From Mycobacterium sp. Marseille-P9652 (lineage in GTDB: Bacteria > Actinomycetota > Actinomycetes > Mycobacteriales > Mycobacteriaceae), in the NCBI RefSeq assembly GCF_902652685.1, contig NZ_CACRUY010000012.1, forward strand, positions 1 to 64,000: a DNA stretch of 64,000 nt, given 5' to 3'. Numbering within the stretch: the first letter of the stretch is position 1; each line of letters opens with the position of its first letter. Below, piece by piece: positions 8,474 through 17,671 of this stretch. Position numbers and translations under genes: made by a program. Under the pieces are notes generated by a model. It ran no database searches and had not been told where the DNA came from. It saw nothing but the letters and a program-made list of their open reading frames with translations.

Positions 8474-9262
8474 CTAACGCGCGGACGCCAGCTCCGAGCG
8501 GGCCTGCCGCAGTTCCTCGGCCAGCGCCGAGATCTCGCGGCGAAGCTCCGCGACCTCGACGGCCGGCACCAGATGGTGCCCGTCGTCGGCCTCCGCCACG
8601 CGCTGGACGATCCACGACGCCAGCGACCCGGTGACCACGCCGATGAGGCTGATGCCGCCGATCATCAGCACCGCGGCGATCACGCGCCCGACAACCGTCA
8701 CCGGATAGACGTCGCCGTAGCCGACCGTCGTCACCGTCGAGACGGCCCACCAGACGGCCTTGCCGAAGGAGTTGATGGTCGCGCCCGGGTGGCCACGCTC
8801 CTGGGCCAGGATGGCCAGCGAACCCGCGTAGATCAGCAGGCCGGCGCCGGTGAACGTGTAGAGCAGGATGCGCCCGCGGACGGCGTTGCCGACGGCCTTC
8901 TGCAGCGCGCCGAGCACGATGACGACCCGGAGCAGCCGCAGCGGCCCCAACATCGGGAGCGCGACGATGGCCAGGTCGAACAGGTGGTGGGTGAACCAGT
9001 GCCGCCTGTCGGGCGCCAGCTTGAGTCGTAACAGGTAGTCGGCGACGAACAGCGCCCAGGTGCACCAGCTCGCCACCCACACGATGCGCGGCTCGAGGCC
9101 TTGCGGCCGGGCGAGGACGTGCACCGAGTACAGGGCGAGGTAGGCGACCGCGACCAGCGCCAGGAGCCACCCGGTGCGCCGCTCCCACACCTGTTCCCGG
9201 GTGCGCTTGCCCGACGGCGGGCCGCCGACGCGCCGCGCCGCGGCTCCCGAAAATCCCGTCAC
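8474..9262 (-). CDS. Potassium channel, voltage-gated-like, with C-terminal coiled coil
   Basis: A 262-residue membrane protein. The pore loop carries the K+ selectivity filter TTVGYGD, preceded by a pore helix (KAVWWAVSTV) and followed by an inner helix (VIAAVLMIGGISLIGVV). Three to four hydrophobic segments precede the pore, and the third (GPLRLLRVVIVL) carries spaced arginines like a reduced S4 voltage sensor. The C-terminus is a short charged coiled coil (AELRREISALAEELRQARSE) likely for tetramerisation. Start is a GTG. It is convergent with the cutinase. Confidence 0.85.
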   Translation of the reverse strand: MTGFSGAAARRVGGPPSGKRTREQVWERRTGWLLALVAVAYLALYSVHVLARPQGLEPRIVWVASWCTWALFVADYLLRLKLAPDRRHWFTHHLFDLAIVALPMLGPLRLLRVVIVLGALQKAVGNAVRGRILLYTFTGAGLLIYAGSLAILAQERGHPGATINSFGKAVWWAVSTVTTVGYGDVYPVTVVGRVIAAVLMIGGISLIGVVTGSLASWIVQRVAEADDGHHLVPAVEVAELRREISALAEELRQARSELASAR

Positions 9263-9285
9263 TTCGCTCTTTCCGGAGAAGCCGG

Positions 9286-10545
9286 TCAGGGCCGCCCGAA
9301 CACCAGGGCGACGTTGTGCCCGCCGAATCCGAACGAGTTGTTGATCGCGTAGTTGTAGGTGCCCGGCCGCGGCTTGCCCGCCACCACGTCGAGATCGATC
9401 TCGGGATCGAGGTTCACCAGGTTCAGCGTCGGCGGGACGACCTGGTCGCGGATAGCGAGGACGGTCAGGATCGATTCCACCGCACCGACGGCGCCCACCG
9501 AGTGGCCGAGCGCGGCCTTGGGCGCGTACACCGCGGCGTTGCCGCCGTGCGGACCCAGGGCGTTGTTGATGGCCTTGCCCTCGGCGAGGTCACCCATCGT
9601 GGTTCCGGTGGCGTGGGCGTTGACGTGGTTGATGTCGCCCGGGGTCAGGTCCGCCAACTGGATGGCGCGGGTCATCGCGTGCCCGGCGCGCTCGCCGTTG
9701 GGGTCCGGGGCCACCATGTGGTAGCCGTCGGAGGTGATGCTGGCCCCCATCAGGCGGGCCAGGATGTTCGCCCCGCGAGCCTTAGCGTGCTCCTCGGTCT
9801 CGATGACCATGATCGCGCCGGCCTCGCCGAAGACGAACCCGGTGCGGTCCTTGTCGAACGGGCGGCAGGCGCCCACCGGGTCGTCGTTCTTGGTGGACAT
9901 CACGATGCGCATCTGGGCGAACGCCGCGATCGGCACAGCCTCGATCCTGGTTTCCACCCCGCCGCAGATGGCGACGTCGGCCTCGCCGAAGACGATGTTG
10001 CGCCACGCCTGCGCGATGCCTTCCGAACCCGACGCGCACGCCGACACGAAGGTGTTCACGCCGGCCCGGGCGCGCCGTTCGAGGCCGATCGCGCTGGCCG
10101 CGCCGTCCGGCATGTACTTCTGCACGGCCAGCGGGGAGACGGCCGAGATGCCGCGGGCCCGCATGTCGTCGTAGCTGAAGACCATTTCCTCCGCGGAGCC
10201 CAGGCCCGTGCCGATCGACACCGTCAACCGGTTGGGGTCCACCTCGGGCGAGCCCGCGGTCTCCCACACCCGGCGGGTCAATACGGTCGCCATCCGCTGC
10301 AGGTAGCCCATCCGGTGCAGCTCGGCCTTCGTCATCGGGGCGTCGAAATCCTCCAGCAGGTGCCCGCCGATGCGGACCGGAAGATCGAACTGCTCGACGA
10401 ACGGGTCCTCGAGCACCCGGATGCCGCTCTGGCTGTCCAGCAGCAACTTCCAGGTGGTCTCGGCGTCGGTAGCTAACGCGGTGGTCATCGCCACACCCGT
10501 GACGACGACGTTCGGGAGCGCCTTCCCGGTTACCAGCTCAGTCAT
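9286..10545 (-). CDS. kasB: KasB-like beta-ketoacyl-ACP synthase
   Basis: A 419-residue thiolase-fold condensing enzyme. It has the active-site Cys in VSACASGSE, the two catalytic histidines in [11 protein letters not shown] and [10 protein letters not shown], and the family end [10 protein letters not shown]. From the start [17 protein letters not shown] onward it resembles M. tuberculosis KasB closely. KasB elongates meromycolate chains in FAS-II. Unlike the classical fabD-acpM-kasA-kasB-accD6 operon, this gene stands alone between a potassium channel and an amidase, so it may be a second, accessory copy. The ATG at 10545 matches the internal mature start of KasB; the longer open frame to 10641 is not supported. 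Confidence 0.88.
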   Translation of the reverse strand: MTELVTGKALPNVVVTGVAMTTALATDAETTWKLLLDSQSGIRVLEDPFVEQFDLPVRIGGHLLEDFDAPMTKAELHRMGYLQRMATVLTRRVWETAGSPEVDPNRLTVSIGTGLGSAEEMVFSYDDMRARGISAVSPLAVQKYMPDGAASAIGLERRARAGVNTFVSACASGSEGIAQAWRNIVFGEADVAICGGVETRIEAVPIAAFAQMRIVMSTKNDDPVGACRPFDKDRTGFVFGEAGAIMVIETEEHAKARGANILARLMGASITSDGYHMVAPDPNGERAGHAMTRAIQLADLTPGDINHVNAHATGTTMGDLAEGKAINNALGPHGGNAAVYAPKAALGHSVGAVGAVESILTVLAIRDQVVPPTLNLVNLDPEIDLDVVAGKPRPGTYNYAINNSFGFGGHNVALVFGRP

Positions 10546-10804
10546 GAGTTGTGCGCATCCTCCCTCTTTCGCTGGACGGCGCCTGCTGCCAAGCCCCGCC
10601 CGCTGTCCATATCGAAACACAACGCGGCGTTTCGACGACAATTCCGCAGGTGATGCCCGCCGGTCGGCGAAGGCAGGGGTTTCGGCGGCGGTCCAGGTGG
10701 GGAGCCGCGAAACCGTTCGTTTGGTGGCCGGCAGGTCGCCCGCGTGAGTCCCGGCCTTCCACGCTACAACCAGTGGCCGGTCCCGGTCAGCAAGGGCGCG
10801 GCCT

Positions 10805-11557
10805 CTATCCCGTCGGCGCCTTGCCGTTGAGAAACGCGACGATGCCCTGCGTGACCGCCGCGGCGTACTGCGCCCGGCCGTCCGGGCTCTGCATGCGCGC
10901 CGCGTCGCCGGCGTTCTTCATGTTGCCGAGCTCGACGAGGACGGCCGGGTACTGGGCCAGGTTGAGCCCGGCGAGGTCGGCGCGGCCGTAGAGGCCGTCG
11001 GAGCCGATGTAGTTGGACGGCGCGAACCCCGCCTGCACCAGGGCGTCGCGCATCGTGTGCGCGAGCTGGACCGCCGGGCCGGCCTGGACGTTGTTGAGCG
11101 GCGGGCTGGAGTAGTTGACATGGAAGCCCGAGCCGGACGGCGGACCGCCGTCGGCGTGGATGCTGACTATCGCGTCGGGGCGCATCGCGTTGGCGGCGGC
11201 CGCCCGCTGGTCGATGCACGGCCCGACGGAGCCGTCGTCGCCCCGCGACAGGCGGGTGGTGACGCCCATCTGGTTGAGCGAGCCGGCGATCAGCCCGACG
11301 ACCGCCCAGGTGAACGCGTGCTCGGGGTAGCCGTCGTCCGTCGCGGTGCCCGACGTCTGGCACGGCTTGGTGCCGCCGCGGCCGTTGGGCACCGGCTCGT
11401 TGATGGAGGCGTCGTTGACGGCGTTGTGCCCGGGGTCGAGGAACACCGCGGACCCGGCCACGCCGGCGCGCGCCCGCGGGGCGGGCAGCAACGCGGCCGC
11501 GCCCACGATCAGCGGCGCATACTTCAGCACCTCGCGTCGCCGCAGCCGCTCACTCAT
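10805..11557 (-). CDS. Tat-exported N-acetylmuramoyl-L-alanine amidase (Amidase_3, Rv3717-like)
   Basis: A 250-residue zinc amidase that cleaves the bond between MurNAc and L-Ala in peptidoglycan. Zinc and catalytic residues are visible: His in [11 protein letters not shown], Glu in GYPEHAFTW, His in SIHADGG and Glu in LVELGNMKN. The domain lines up with the Ami1-type enzyme Rv3717 throughout. The N-terminus has a twin-arginine signal ([19 protein letters not shown], cleavage after ARA), unlike the plain Sec signal I remember for Rv3717. It is likely involved in envelope remodelling; no operon partner is evident. Confidence 0.88.
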   Translation of the reverse strand: MSERLRRREVLKYAPLIVGAAALLPAPRARAGVAGSAVFLDPGHNAVNDASINEPVPNGRGGTKPCQTSGTATDDGYPEHAFTWAVVGLIAGSLNQMGVTTRLSRGDDGSVGPCIDQRAAAANAMRPDAIVSIHADGGPPSGSGFHVNYSSPPLNNVQAGPAVQLAHTMRDALVQAGFAPSNYIGSDGLYGRADLAGLNLAQYPAVLVELGNMKNAGDAARMQSPDGRAQYAAAVTQGIVAFLNGKAPTG

Positions 11558-11582
11558 CGGCGCGATGGTAACAACCGCTTCC

Positions 11583-11918
11583 TTATTCTCTTCGATTCAG
11601 GCGCCGCACCTGACCTTGAACCGGATACAGGTAGTGCATGAGCTCGGCGCCCTCGGGACCGTAGACGCCGCGGTCGTCACCGCGCAGCACCCAGTTGTGC
11701 TGCTGGTCGGCGCGGAGGCGGACGGCGGCCCGGTGCGCCGCCCGCAGCTCGTTGCGTCGGCGGACATCCCGCGCGATCGCCCGCGCCAGGAAGAAGATGC
11801 CGACGAGCGCCGCCACGCCGGCGATCAACCAGATGAGCTTGACGACGATCCAGGTGACCACCGCCACGGCCAGGAGGGCGCCGAGCCCGCCGCCCGAGCT
11901 CGCGTTGGACCTACTCAT
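11583..11918 (-). CDS. Small conserved membrane protein
   Basis: A 111-residue protein with a Gly/Ser-rich start, two tightly spaced hydrophobic helices (LGALLAVAVVTWIVVKLIWLI and VAALVGIFFLARAI region, residues ~12-48) and a basic cytosolic half (RDVRRRNELRAAHRAAVR) ending in WVLRGDDRGVYGPEGAELMHY, which resembles a short DUF2510/SHOCT-like tail. The ATG at 11918 is preferred over one 30 bases upstream because it begins the family-like sequence. Function is unknown. Confidence 0.65.
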   Translation of the reverse strand: MSRSNASSGGGLGALLAVAVVTWIVVKLIWLIAGVAALVGIFFLARAIARDVRRRNELRAAHRAAVRLRADQQHNWVLRGDDRGVYGPEGAELMHYLYPVQGQVRRLNRRE

Positions 11919-11987
11919 ACGCGGGAACGTACGCGGGGGCTCTGACAAAAACCGGCGGCCAAACCGCGCAGCGCTTACGCTCGGCGC

Positions 11988-12395
11988 ATGATCAGGGCTT
12001 TGCTCGGGTTATTCGTGGTGGCCATCGCCATGCCGGCGACCGCGTTTGCCGACGACCGCTCGTTTCAGTCCCCGTCGGGCAACATCGCGTGCCAGCTGGG
12101 CGCCGACGGCGTCGCCTGCGACGTGAGCGACTACACCTACCAGGTGCCGCCCGGACCGCCGTGCTCGCAACACATCGCGTGGGGCAATCGGTTCACTTTG
12201 CAGAAGGGCCAGGCCGCCGCGATGGCCTGTCACGGTGACACGTTGCGGGTGCCCGGCGAGCAGACGCTCAACTACGGCCAGACCCTCTCCGCGGGAACCA
12301 TCACCTGCTCGAGCGACGCCTCAGGGGTCACGTGCACCGACGGCAGCACCGGGCACTACTTCCGCGTGTCGCGGGAGTCCTACACCCTCGGCTAG
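11988..12395 (+). CDS. Secreted DUF6636-like protein
   Basis: A 135-residue exported protein: signal peptide (LLGLFVVAIAMPATAFA), then FQSPSGNIACQLGADGVACD, the start typical of mycobacterial DUF6636 proteins. It has six cysteines in the mature part, consistent with disulphides. Its stop overlaps the stop of the convergent enoyl-CoA hydratase-family gene. No biochemical role is known. Confidence 0.75.
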   Translation: MIRALLGLFVVAIAMPATAFADDRSFQSPSGNIACQLGADGVACDVSDYTYQVPPGPPCSQHIAWGNRFTLQKGQAAAMACHGDTLRVPGEQTLNYGQTLSAGTITCSSDASGVTCTDGSTGHYFRVSRESYTLG

Positions 12396-13045
12396 GCCGT
12401 CAGGGCCTGCGCGGCGGCACGGAACATCGTCTGCTTGATGGCGCGCAGCGTGCCCGGGTCCTTGACGCCCAGCGGACGCAGGAGTTCCAGCGCCGCCTCG
12501 GTGACCGCGTCCTCCGCGGCGGTGGCGTCGACGATGCCGATCTCGGCGGCGTCGGGCCCGCCGAAGCGCCGGCCCGTGGTCATCGATGCCACGGCGGCGT
12601 GCGGCGTGAGCTTGGCCTGAATCAGCGCGGCCATGCCGTCGGTGAACGGGATGCGGATGTCGACCTCGGGGAAGCAGAAGTAGCCGCGGTCGGCGCGCAT
12701 CACGCGCACGTCGTGGGCCATGGCCAGCATGGCGCCGGCGCCGAACGCGTGCCCGGTCACCGCGGCGGCGGTGGGCGTCGGGAAGGTGAGGACGCGGGCC
12801 AGCAGCGCCTGCACCCGGCCGATGTAGGACTGCGTCTGCTCGCTGTGCGCGGCCAGCCAGTCGAGGTCGAGCCCGTTCGAGTAGAACTTGTGCCGGGCGG
12901 TGGTGACGAGGGCCTGCGCGCCCGTGGTCTCCGCCTCGTCGAGCAGGCCGTTGATCGTCTCGAGAAACTCCGGCGAGAACCGGTTTTCGTCCTCCCCCAG
13001 GTCGATGACGGCGATCTTGTCGTCCCATGCGAGTGTCGGTGTCAT
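12392..13045 (-). CDS. Enoyl-CoA hydratase/isomerase family protein (isomerase-like)
   Basis: A 217-residue crotonase-fold protein. The oxyanion-hole segment ARHKFYSNGLDL and the second one VTGHAFGAGAMLAMAHD are present. In hydratases the latter carries a catalytic Glu, which here is replaced by Met/Leu, while a Glu is kept in CFPEVDIRIPF. One acidic residue only is the pattern of delta3-delta2-enoyl-CoA isomerases, so isomerisation of unsaturated acyl-CoA is more likely than hydration. It overlaps the upstream TetR gene by four bases (ATGA), so both form one operon, probably autoregulated. Confidence 0.83.
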   Translation of the reverse strand: MTPTLAWDDKIAVIDLGEDENRFSPEFLETINGLLDEAETTGAQALVTTARHKFYSNGLDLDWLAAHSEQTQSYIGRVQALLARVLTFPTPTAAAVTGHAFGAGAMLAMAHDVRVMRADRGYFCFPEVDIRIPFTDGMAALIQAKLTPHAAVASMTTGRRFGGPDAAEIGIVDATAAEDAVTEAALELLRPLGVKDPGTLRAIKQTMFRAAAQALTA

Positions 13046-13659
13046 TGGTGTTTCCTTTCGTGGCGTCTCATCGGTGAGGGGCCGACGGCCAGGACGGCGC
13101 GGACGGCGGCTTTCAGACGTTCGCGTGCCTGCGGGTCGTCGATCCTGTTGCGCTTGAGCAGGATCGCGGTCGGCAGGTCGACGATGCAGGTGGTGATGAC
13201 GTCGACCGCGGCGGCGTCCTTGCGGTCCCACAGCGCCTGCGACAGCCGGATCATCGACCCCACCAGCAGGCGGTCGAGGGCGCGCAGCTGGTCGGCGATC
13301 TCGCCGGGCGTGTCCGGGCCCAGGAGTTCCTCGCGGCGCACCGTCAGCAGCAGTTGCGAGGAGTGCGGGTACTTCTCGGCGAACGCCGCCGGCGCGTCGG
13401 CCGCCGCCACCACCTTGTCGTCGTCGCGGGCCGCGTCGATCAGTTGCGATTGGAGATCGAGGAATCGGTGCCCGGCGCGCAGCCACGCGCGGCCCGCGAG
13501 GCCCGCGCGTGAGCCGAACGTGTGGTAGACCGCGCCGTTGGAGACGCCGATCGCGGCGCTGACGGCGCGGATCGTCACCGCGGCCGGACCCGACTGCACC
13601 GCCAGGCGCTCGACGGCATCGAGGATGTCGTCTTCGTCGTAGAGGCGGGGGCGCGGCAC
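13042..13659 (-). CDS. TetR family transcriptional regulator
   Basis: About 205 residues with an N-terminal helix-turn-helix (VTIRAVSAAIGVSNGAVYHTFGSRAGL, residues ~29-53) and a ligand-binding helical C-terminal domain. The GTG at 13659 (protein starting VPRPRLYDEDDILDA) is preferred: the ATG at 13680 lies inside the palindromic operator. It overlaps the enoyl-CoA hydratase-family gene, which it most likely controls along with itself. The ligand is probably an acyl-CoA, by inference from its partner. Confidence 0.85.
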   Translation of the reverse strand: MPRPRLYDEDDILDAVERLAVQSGPAAVTIRAVSAAIGVSNGAVYHTFGSRAGLAGRAWLRAGHRFLDLQSQLIDAARDDDKVVAAADAPAAFAEKYPHSSQLLLTVRREELLGPDTPGEIADQLRALDRLLVGSMIRLSQALWDRKDAAAVDVITTCIVDLPTAILLKRNRIDDPQARERLKAAVRAVLAVGPSPMRRHERKHQ

Positions 13660-13668
13660 CCGGGCATC

Positions 13669-13692
13669 ATAACAGAGCACATGCTCTGTTAT
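13669..13692. promoter_or_regulatory. TetR operator palindrome
   Basis: A perfect inverted repeat with 11-bp arms and a 2-base centre: ATAACAGAGCA, CA, TGCTCTGTTAT. It ends ten bases before the GTG of the TetR gene, where an autorepression site is expected, and lies after the stop of the DUF3060 gene transcribed in the same direction. Confidence 0.8.
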
Positions 13693-13695
13693 TTG

Positions 13696-14430
13696 TCAGC
13701 CCTGGTGGATGGTGTTGTCGTAGCCCGAATTGGTGACCTTGGGGGCGCCCTGGCGGTAGGTGACGTCATTGCTGTAGCCGGAGACGATGACGCTGTCGAC
13801 GCTGTCGACGGTGACGTGGTTGTCGTAGCTGCTGATCGCGATGCTGCCGCAGTGGCCGGCGCCGTTGAAGACGATGCCGTAGCTCGACAGCTTGACGGTG
13901 GCGTTGTTGCAGGCGTGGTCGGTGAGACTGTTGGAGTAGCCGGTGGATTCGAGGGTGTCGGCGCTGTCGACGGTGACGTCGTTGCTGTAGCCGCCGGCGA
14001 TGAGGCTGGCGCAGTGTCCGGTGACGATGACGTTTTCGTGGAAGCCGGCCAGCGTCAACTTGCCGTCGTTGCAGGCGACCGTCCTCGTCGAGTTGTTGTC
14101 GCTGAGCCGCAGCTCGCCGCCGTGCGGCACCTCCGTGGGACCGCTGGGCGCCGTCGCGCTGCCGCGCACCGGCGTCAGCCCGCCGCTCTGGACCATCACG
14201 CGCACGATCGCCACCACGCCGAAGAGGACCGACAACACCGTCGCGACGAGGAAGACGACGGTGTACCAGCGCAGTGCCGGCTTACGCCGCGGCGGCGCGT
14301 AGCCAGTCCCGTATGTGGGCGTCCCGAATCCTCCGCGCGGCGGGCTGCCCGGCGGCTGGGCGCCGCGCTGCACGTCGGCGAGCTCGCGCTCCAGCTCGCG
14401 GATCCGCTTCTCGGGGTCGTCGTCTTTCAT
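13696..14430 (-). CDS. DUF3060 membrane-anchored protein
   Basis: A 244-residue protein. Residues 1-18 form a charged helix (KRIRELERELADVQ), then a Pro/Gly linker, one membrane helix (YTVVFLVATVLSVLFGVVAIV, ~55-75), and an extracellular DUF3060 domain. This consists of short repeated strands with recurring GYSN, SYDN and GYDN motifs and four paired cysteines (VACND, GHCAS, HACNN, GHCGS), suggesting a small beta-helix. Function is unknown. ATG at 14430 begins the charged helix; the longer frame upstream has no support. Confidence 0.78.
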   Translation of the reverse strand: MKDDDPEKRIRELERELADVQRGAQPPGSPPRGGFGTPTYGTGYAPPRRKPALRWYTVVFLVATVLSVLFGVVAIVRVMVQSGGLTPVRGSATAPSGPTEVPHGGELRLSDNNSTRTVACNDGKLTLAGFHENVIVTGHCASLIAGGYSNDVTVDSADTLESTGYSNSLTDHACNNATVKLSSYGIVFNGAGHCGSIAISSYDNHVTVDSVDSVIVSGYSNDVTYRQGAPKVTNSGYDNTIHQG

Positions 14431-14619
14431 GGTGAAAATCTCGCATATCGGCTGGTTGGGGGCCAGCCCCGGATCGCGCCGCCCGTGCGCTGGTGAATTC
14501 CTTCCGAACATGCCGCGAACCGAAGGAGTCGTGCGGGAACACGGGTGTACGTTCGCTTACCAACCGCCAGCTCACTTTTGGCGTGCTCGACCGCACGCCG
14601 ACGAATCATTCGAGGTGCC

Positions 14620-15813
14620 GTGAGCACATCCGAGATGTTCGACACGTCGGAACTGCCGGCTGACGACGAGGTGGTGGTCTCGTTCCACGACGAGGCCCTG
14701 CTGCTCGGCGGCGAACCCGCCGCGGTCGAGTCCTACCTGGCGCGGCTGCGGACGGCCGCCGGGCAGGCGATCCGGATCGCCGGCATCGACGGCGCAACGC
14801 CCGCGACCGCGGCCAGCACGTATGTGCAGCTGCATCGCGACAGCCTCGACGCGTTGCGGGACGGCAACCTGGTTCCGTTGAGCGAGGGCCTCTTTCGCGT
14901 GGTGACGGGTGTCGACGCAGGGGAGATTCGGCTGCAGTGGCAACCGGCACTGCTCGCCCCGGAGGCGATGATCTCGGCGCAGATGATCGCGGTGCAGATG
15001 GCGTTGAAGTCCGCGGTCGCGCAGGTGGAGGACGCGGTCGCGCGCGTGGAGGACAAGGTCGAGTCGGTGCTCGAGGTCGCGCGGGCCCAGCGCGCCGGCG
15101 ACGTCCTGGGCACGAGCCTGACGGTGACGCGCATGGTCGAGTCGCTGGAGAAGTACGGGTCGCTGCCCGAGGCGTACTGGGATTCGGTGGCCGCTTTAGG
15201 GCCGGCGCTCAATGTCACGGTCGAGCAGCTGCGCGGCCACGTCGGCCGCATCCTGGCGTCCCTCGATCGCGCGCTGCCCGTGCAGCAGCGCGCCGGAAGG
15301 CTGCGAAACGCGATCAACGACAACCGGCTTGGCGACACGCTGAGCCTGCTGGTGATCGCCGAGGAGGCGCTGCACAAGTGGCAGCGCCTGAGCCTGGCCC
15401 GGGTCGAGTCGACGCAACCGGAGCAGCTGCTGCGAGCGATCGACGAGGCCCGCGAGCTCGTCCAGCACCATCTGCGTGAGGACGTCCGCATCTATCAGGA
15501 GGCGAAGGAGGCGCTCGACCGGTTCGCGAAGTCGGGGCCGATCGAGGGCTTCCGATTCTGGGCGGTGCGCGAGCTGGTCAAGCAGCGCGACGCGCTGCGC
15601 GACGAGCTCGACCGTTTCGCGGCGGCGCGCCAGCACCAGGTCGAAGCGTGGGAGGACTTCCACGTCCCGAGCCTGCTCGATGCCGCCGTCGCCGTCGTCA
15701 ACGCCGTCGGGGGTGCGACGGGCCATGCGCTTGCGGCCGTCGGCCGGGGGCTGGTCGGGGTCGGCGCGCACATGGCCTCGCCGTTGCGGTCCAAGGACAC
15801 CGAAGACGCGTGA
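14620..15813 (+). CDS. Uncharacterised helical protein with hydrophobic C-terminus
   Basis: A 397-residue protein without a recognised family. A mixed N-terminal domain (residues 1-110) is followed by a long helical, Glu/Arg/Ala-rich region with coiled-coil heptads (VAQVEDAVARVEDKVESVLEV, about 135-160; later LREDVRIYQEAKEALDRF) and an Ala/Val/Gly-rich C-terminal segment (GATGHALAAVGRGLVGVGAH) that could be membrane-associated. The GTG at 14620 follows a GAGGTG; the frame upstream is basic and atypical. It may be a structural or envelope-associated protein, which cannot be decided here. Confidence 0.65.
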   Translation: MSTSEMFDTSELPADDEVVVSFHDEALLLGGEPAAVESYLARLRTAAGQAIRIAGIDGATPATAASTYVQLHRDSLDALRDGNLVPLSEGLFRVVTGVDAGEIRLQWQPALLAPEAMISAQMIAVQMALKSAVAQVEDAVARVEDKVESVLEVARAQRAGDVLGTSLTVTRMVESLEKYGSLPEAYWDSVAALGPALNVTVEQLRGHVGRILASLDRALPVQQRAGRLRNAINDNRLGDTLSLLVIAEEALHKWQRLSLARVESTQPEQLLRAIDEARELVQHHLREDVRIYQEAKEALDRFAKSGPIEGFRFWAVRELVKQRDALRDELDRFAAARQHQVEAWEDFHVPSLLDAAVAVVNAVGGATGHALAAVGRGLVGVGAHMASPLRSKDTEDA

Positions 15814-15880
15814 TTGACAGCGCCCGGCGCTGTCTCGATACTCCAACGTACCGCCGTCGTTGGCGCGCAAGGGAGTTGAC

Positions 15881-16711
15881 GTGATCGATCTCGGACTGTC
15901 CGGTAAGCGTGCCGTCGTATCGGGTGCGGGCTACATTCCCGGGCGGGCGGGGCACGGGCGGTTCACCTCGTTGGCGTTGGCCGAGGCGGGCGCCTCCGTC
16001 GCCTGCATCGACATCGACGAGGAGCGCGCCGAAGGCGTCGCCGCCGAGATCGTCGCCCGCGGCGGTATTGCCGTTCCGATCGTCGCCGACATGACCGACC
16101 CCGAGCAGGTCGGCCGCGCGATCGACGATGTCGTCGCCGCGCTGGGCGGTGTCGACGCGTGTGTCGACATCATCGGCGGCGCGACGTGGTCTCGGGTCGA
16201 GGACTTCACGGTGCCGTTGTGGGACAAGGCGATTCACTACAACCTGAACCAGGTCTTCTACCTGTTCCAGGCGGTGGCGCGGCAGATGATCGCTCAGGGC
16301 ACCGGTGGGTCGCTGGTCGCGATCGCCTCGGTCGACGGCATCGCCGCCGCTTCTTATCACGCCGCCTACGGCGCGGCCAAGGCCGGTGTGATCTCTTTGG
16401 TCAAGACCTGCGCGGATGAGTTGGGACGGTATGGGATTCGCGCCAACGCGGTCGCGCCGGGCAATGTGGGATCGGGCAACGAGGATCTGCCGCCGAATGA
16501 GTACGGCGTCAATGTCATCAACCCGCTCGCGCCGCCGCGCGCGCACGACGTCGCCAACGCCGCCCTGTTCTTGTCGTCCGAACTGGCCGCCCGCATCACC
16601 GGACAGACGCTCGTCGTCGACGGGGGTACGACCAGCCGGCAACTCTGGGGGTTTCCCGCGTCGATCATCCCGGACGATCCGGAGGCGGCGCTTCCGGACT
16701 TCATGCGGTAG
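15881..16711 (+). CDS. Short-chain dehydrogenase/reductase
   Basis: A 276-residue SDR. The cofactor loop is unusual (VVSGAGYIPGRAGHGRFTSLAL instead of the common TGxxxGIG), then a D at the end of the second strand (CIDIDEE) suggesting NAD(H) preference, an active-site Ser in IASVDG, YGAAKAG for Tyr and Lys, and a C-terminal GQTLVVDGG. GTG at 15881 is chosen because it directly precedes LGLSGKRAVV. It is convergent with the SMP-30 gene, with stops adjacent. Confidence 0.85.
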   Translation: MIDLGLSGKRAVVSGAGYIPGRAGHGRFTSLALAEAGASVACIDIDEERAEGVAAEIVARGGIAVPIVADMTDPEQVGRAIDDVVAALGGVDACVDIIGGATWSRVEDFTVPLWDKAIHYNLNQVFYLFQAVARQMIAQGTGGSLVAIASVDGIAAASYHAAYGAAKAGVISLVKTCADELGRYGIRANAVAPGNVGSGNEDLPPNEYGVNVINPLAPPRAHDVANAALFLSSELAARITGQTLVVDGGTTSRQLWGFPASIIPDDPEAALPDFMR

Positions 16712-17671
16712 CTAGCGCTGGTGGACCAGCGGCAGGCCCGGTATCGAAGATCTGCCCTTGAGCACGTACGAGGTCTGGATCGAGCCGATGTAGATGTCGC
16801 GCATGTCGGGGCCGCCCCAGGCGATGCTGGTCGGGGCTTGCATTAGGGTGCCGTCGGGGTCGTCTATCACGGTTTGGGCCTGCCCGTCCGGGCTGATCGC
16901 CACGATTCTGTTGGCGAGGACTAGCGTCACCCAGAGGTTCCCCTCGGCGTCGAACGCGCAGCCGTCGGCCATCCCCCACCGGCGGCCGACCTCCGGGTCG
17001 GCCAGGAACCGGCCGTGGTCGGGGCCGAACTCGTGAGGTCGTCGGTCTCCTAGAGGTGGGCCGAATCTCTCTGGCGGGCCGAGTGTTTCGCTTTCGATTG
17101 GATATCTCACGATGTCGGCATTCACCGTGCGGACAACGTACAGGTAGTCCTCGTTGCGGTCCAGCGCCATGCAGTTCGGGAAGTTCACGTTGTCGGCGAC
17201 CACGTGGGCCTCTTGGCGATCCGGGGCGACGCGGAAGAGGAAGCCGTCGGCGGTGCCGTTTGCGATGGTGTCGAGGAGGTTGGCAGCCATCGTGCTGACC
17301 GAACACCACAGGGCGCCAGTGGAATCGGTGAGGACGAAGTTGAGCCACCGCAGCGAGCGTCCGTCGAAATGGCCTTGTAGTAGCGGCGTTATCGCGCCGG
17401 TTTCTGTGTCGAGGTCCTGCAGCACGCCGGAGCCGAAGTTGGCAATCAGGAAGTGGCCGTTGCGGTCCAGAGCGATGCCGTTCGGCTCGCCACCCGCGTG
17501 GCCGATGCGGCGAATGGTTTTCTCGTCGAGGAGTTCCGCGACGGCAGAGGCCTTGTCGGAGGCGAACACTCGACTGTCATGGGTGACCAGAAGGTGCTCC
17601 GGGCGGTCCACGCCGTGCCCGATGGGGTGCAGGCGATTTACCTTGATTTGAGTTTCGGCCGTTCCGCTCAT
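16712..17671 (-). CDS. SMP-30/gluconolactonase-like beta-propeller protein
   Basis: A 319-residue protein with the six-bladed propeller pattern of SMP-30/LRE lactonases: GEPNGIALDRNGHFLIAN, NFPNCMALDRNEDYLYVV and GMADGCAFDAEGNLWVT are three blades with the metal-site Asn/Asp positions. These enzymes hydrolyse lactones in a Ca2+/Zn2+-dependent way; the substrate here is unknown. It is the last core gene before the low-GC island. Confidence 0.82.
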   Translation of the reverse strand: MSGTAETQIKVNRLHPIGHGVDRPEHLLVTHDSRVFASDKASAVAELLDEKTIRRIGHAGGEPNGIALDRNGHFLIANFGSGVLQDLDTETGAITPLLQGHFDGRSLRWLNFVLTDSTGALWCSVSTMAANLLDTIANGTADGFLFRVAPDRQEAHVVADNVNFPNCMALDRNEDYLYVVRTVNADIVRYPIESETLGPPERFGPPLGDRRPHEFGPDHGRFLADPEVGRRWGMADGCAFDAEGNLWVTLVLANRIVAISPDGQAQTVIDDPDGTLMQAPTSIAWGGPDMRDIYIGSIQTSYVLKGRSSIPGLPLVHQR

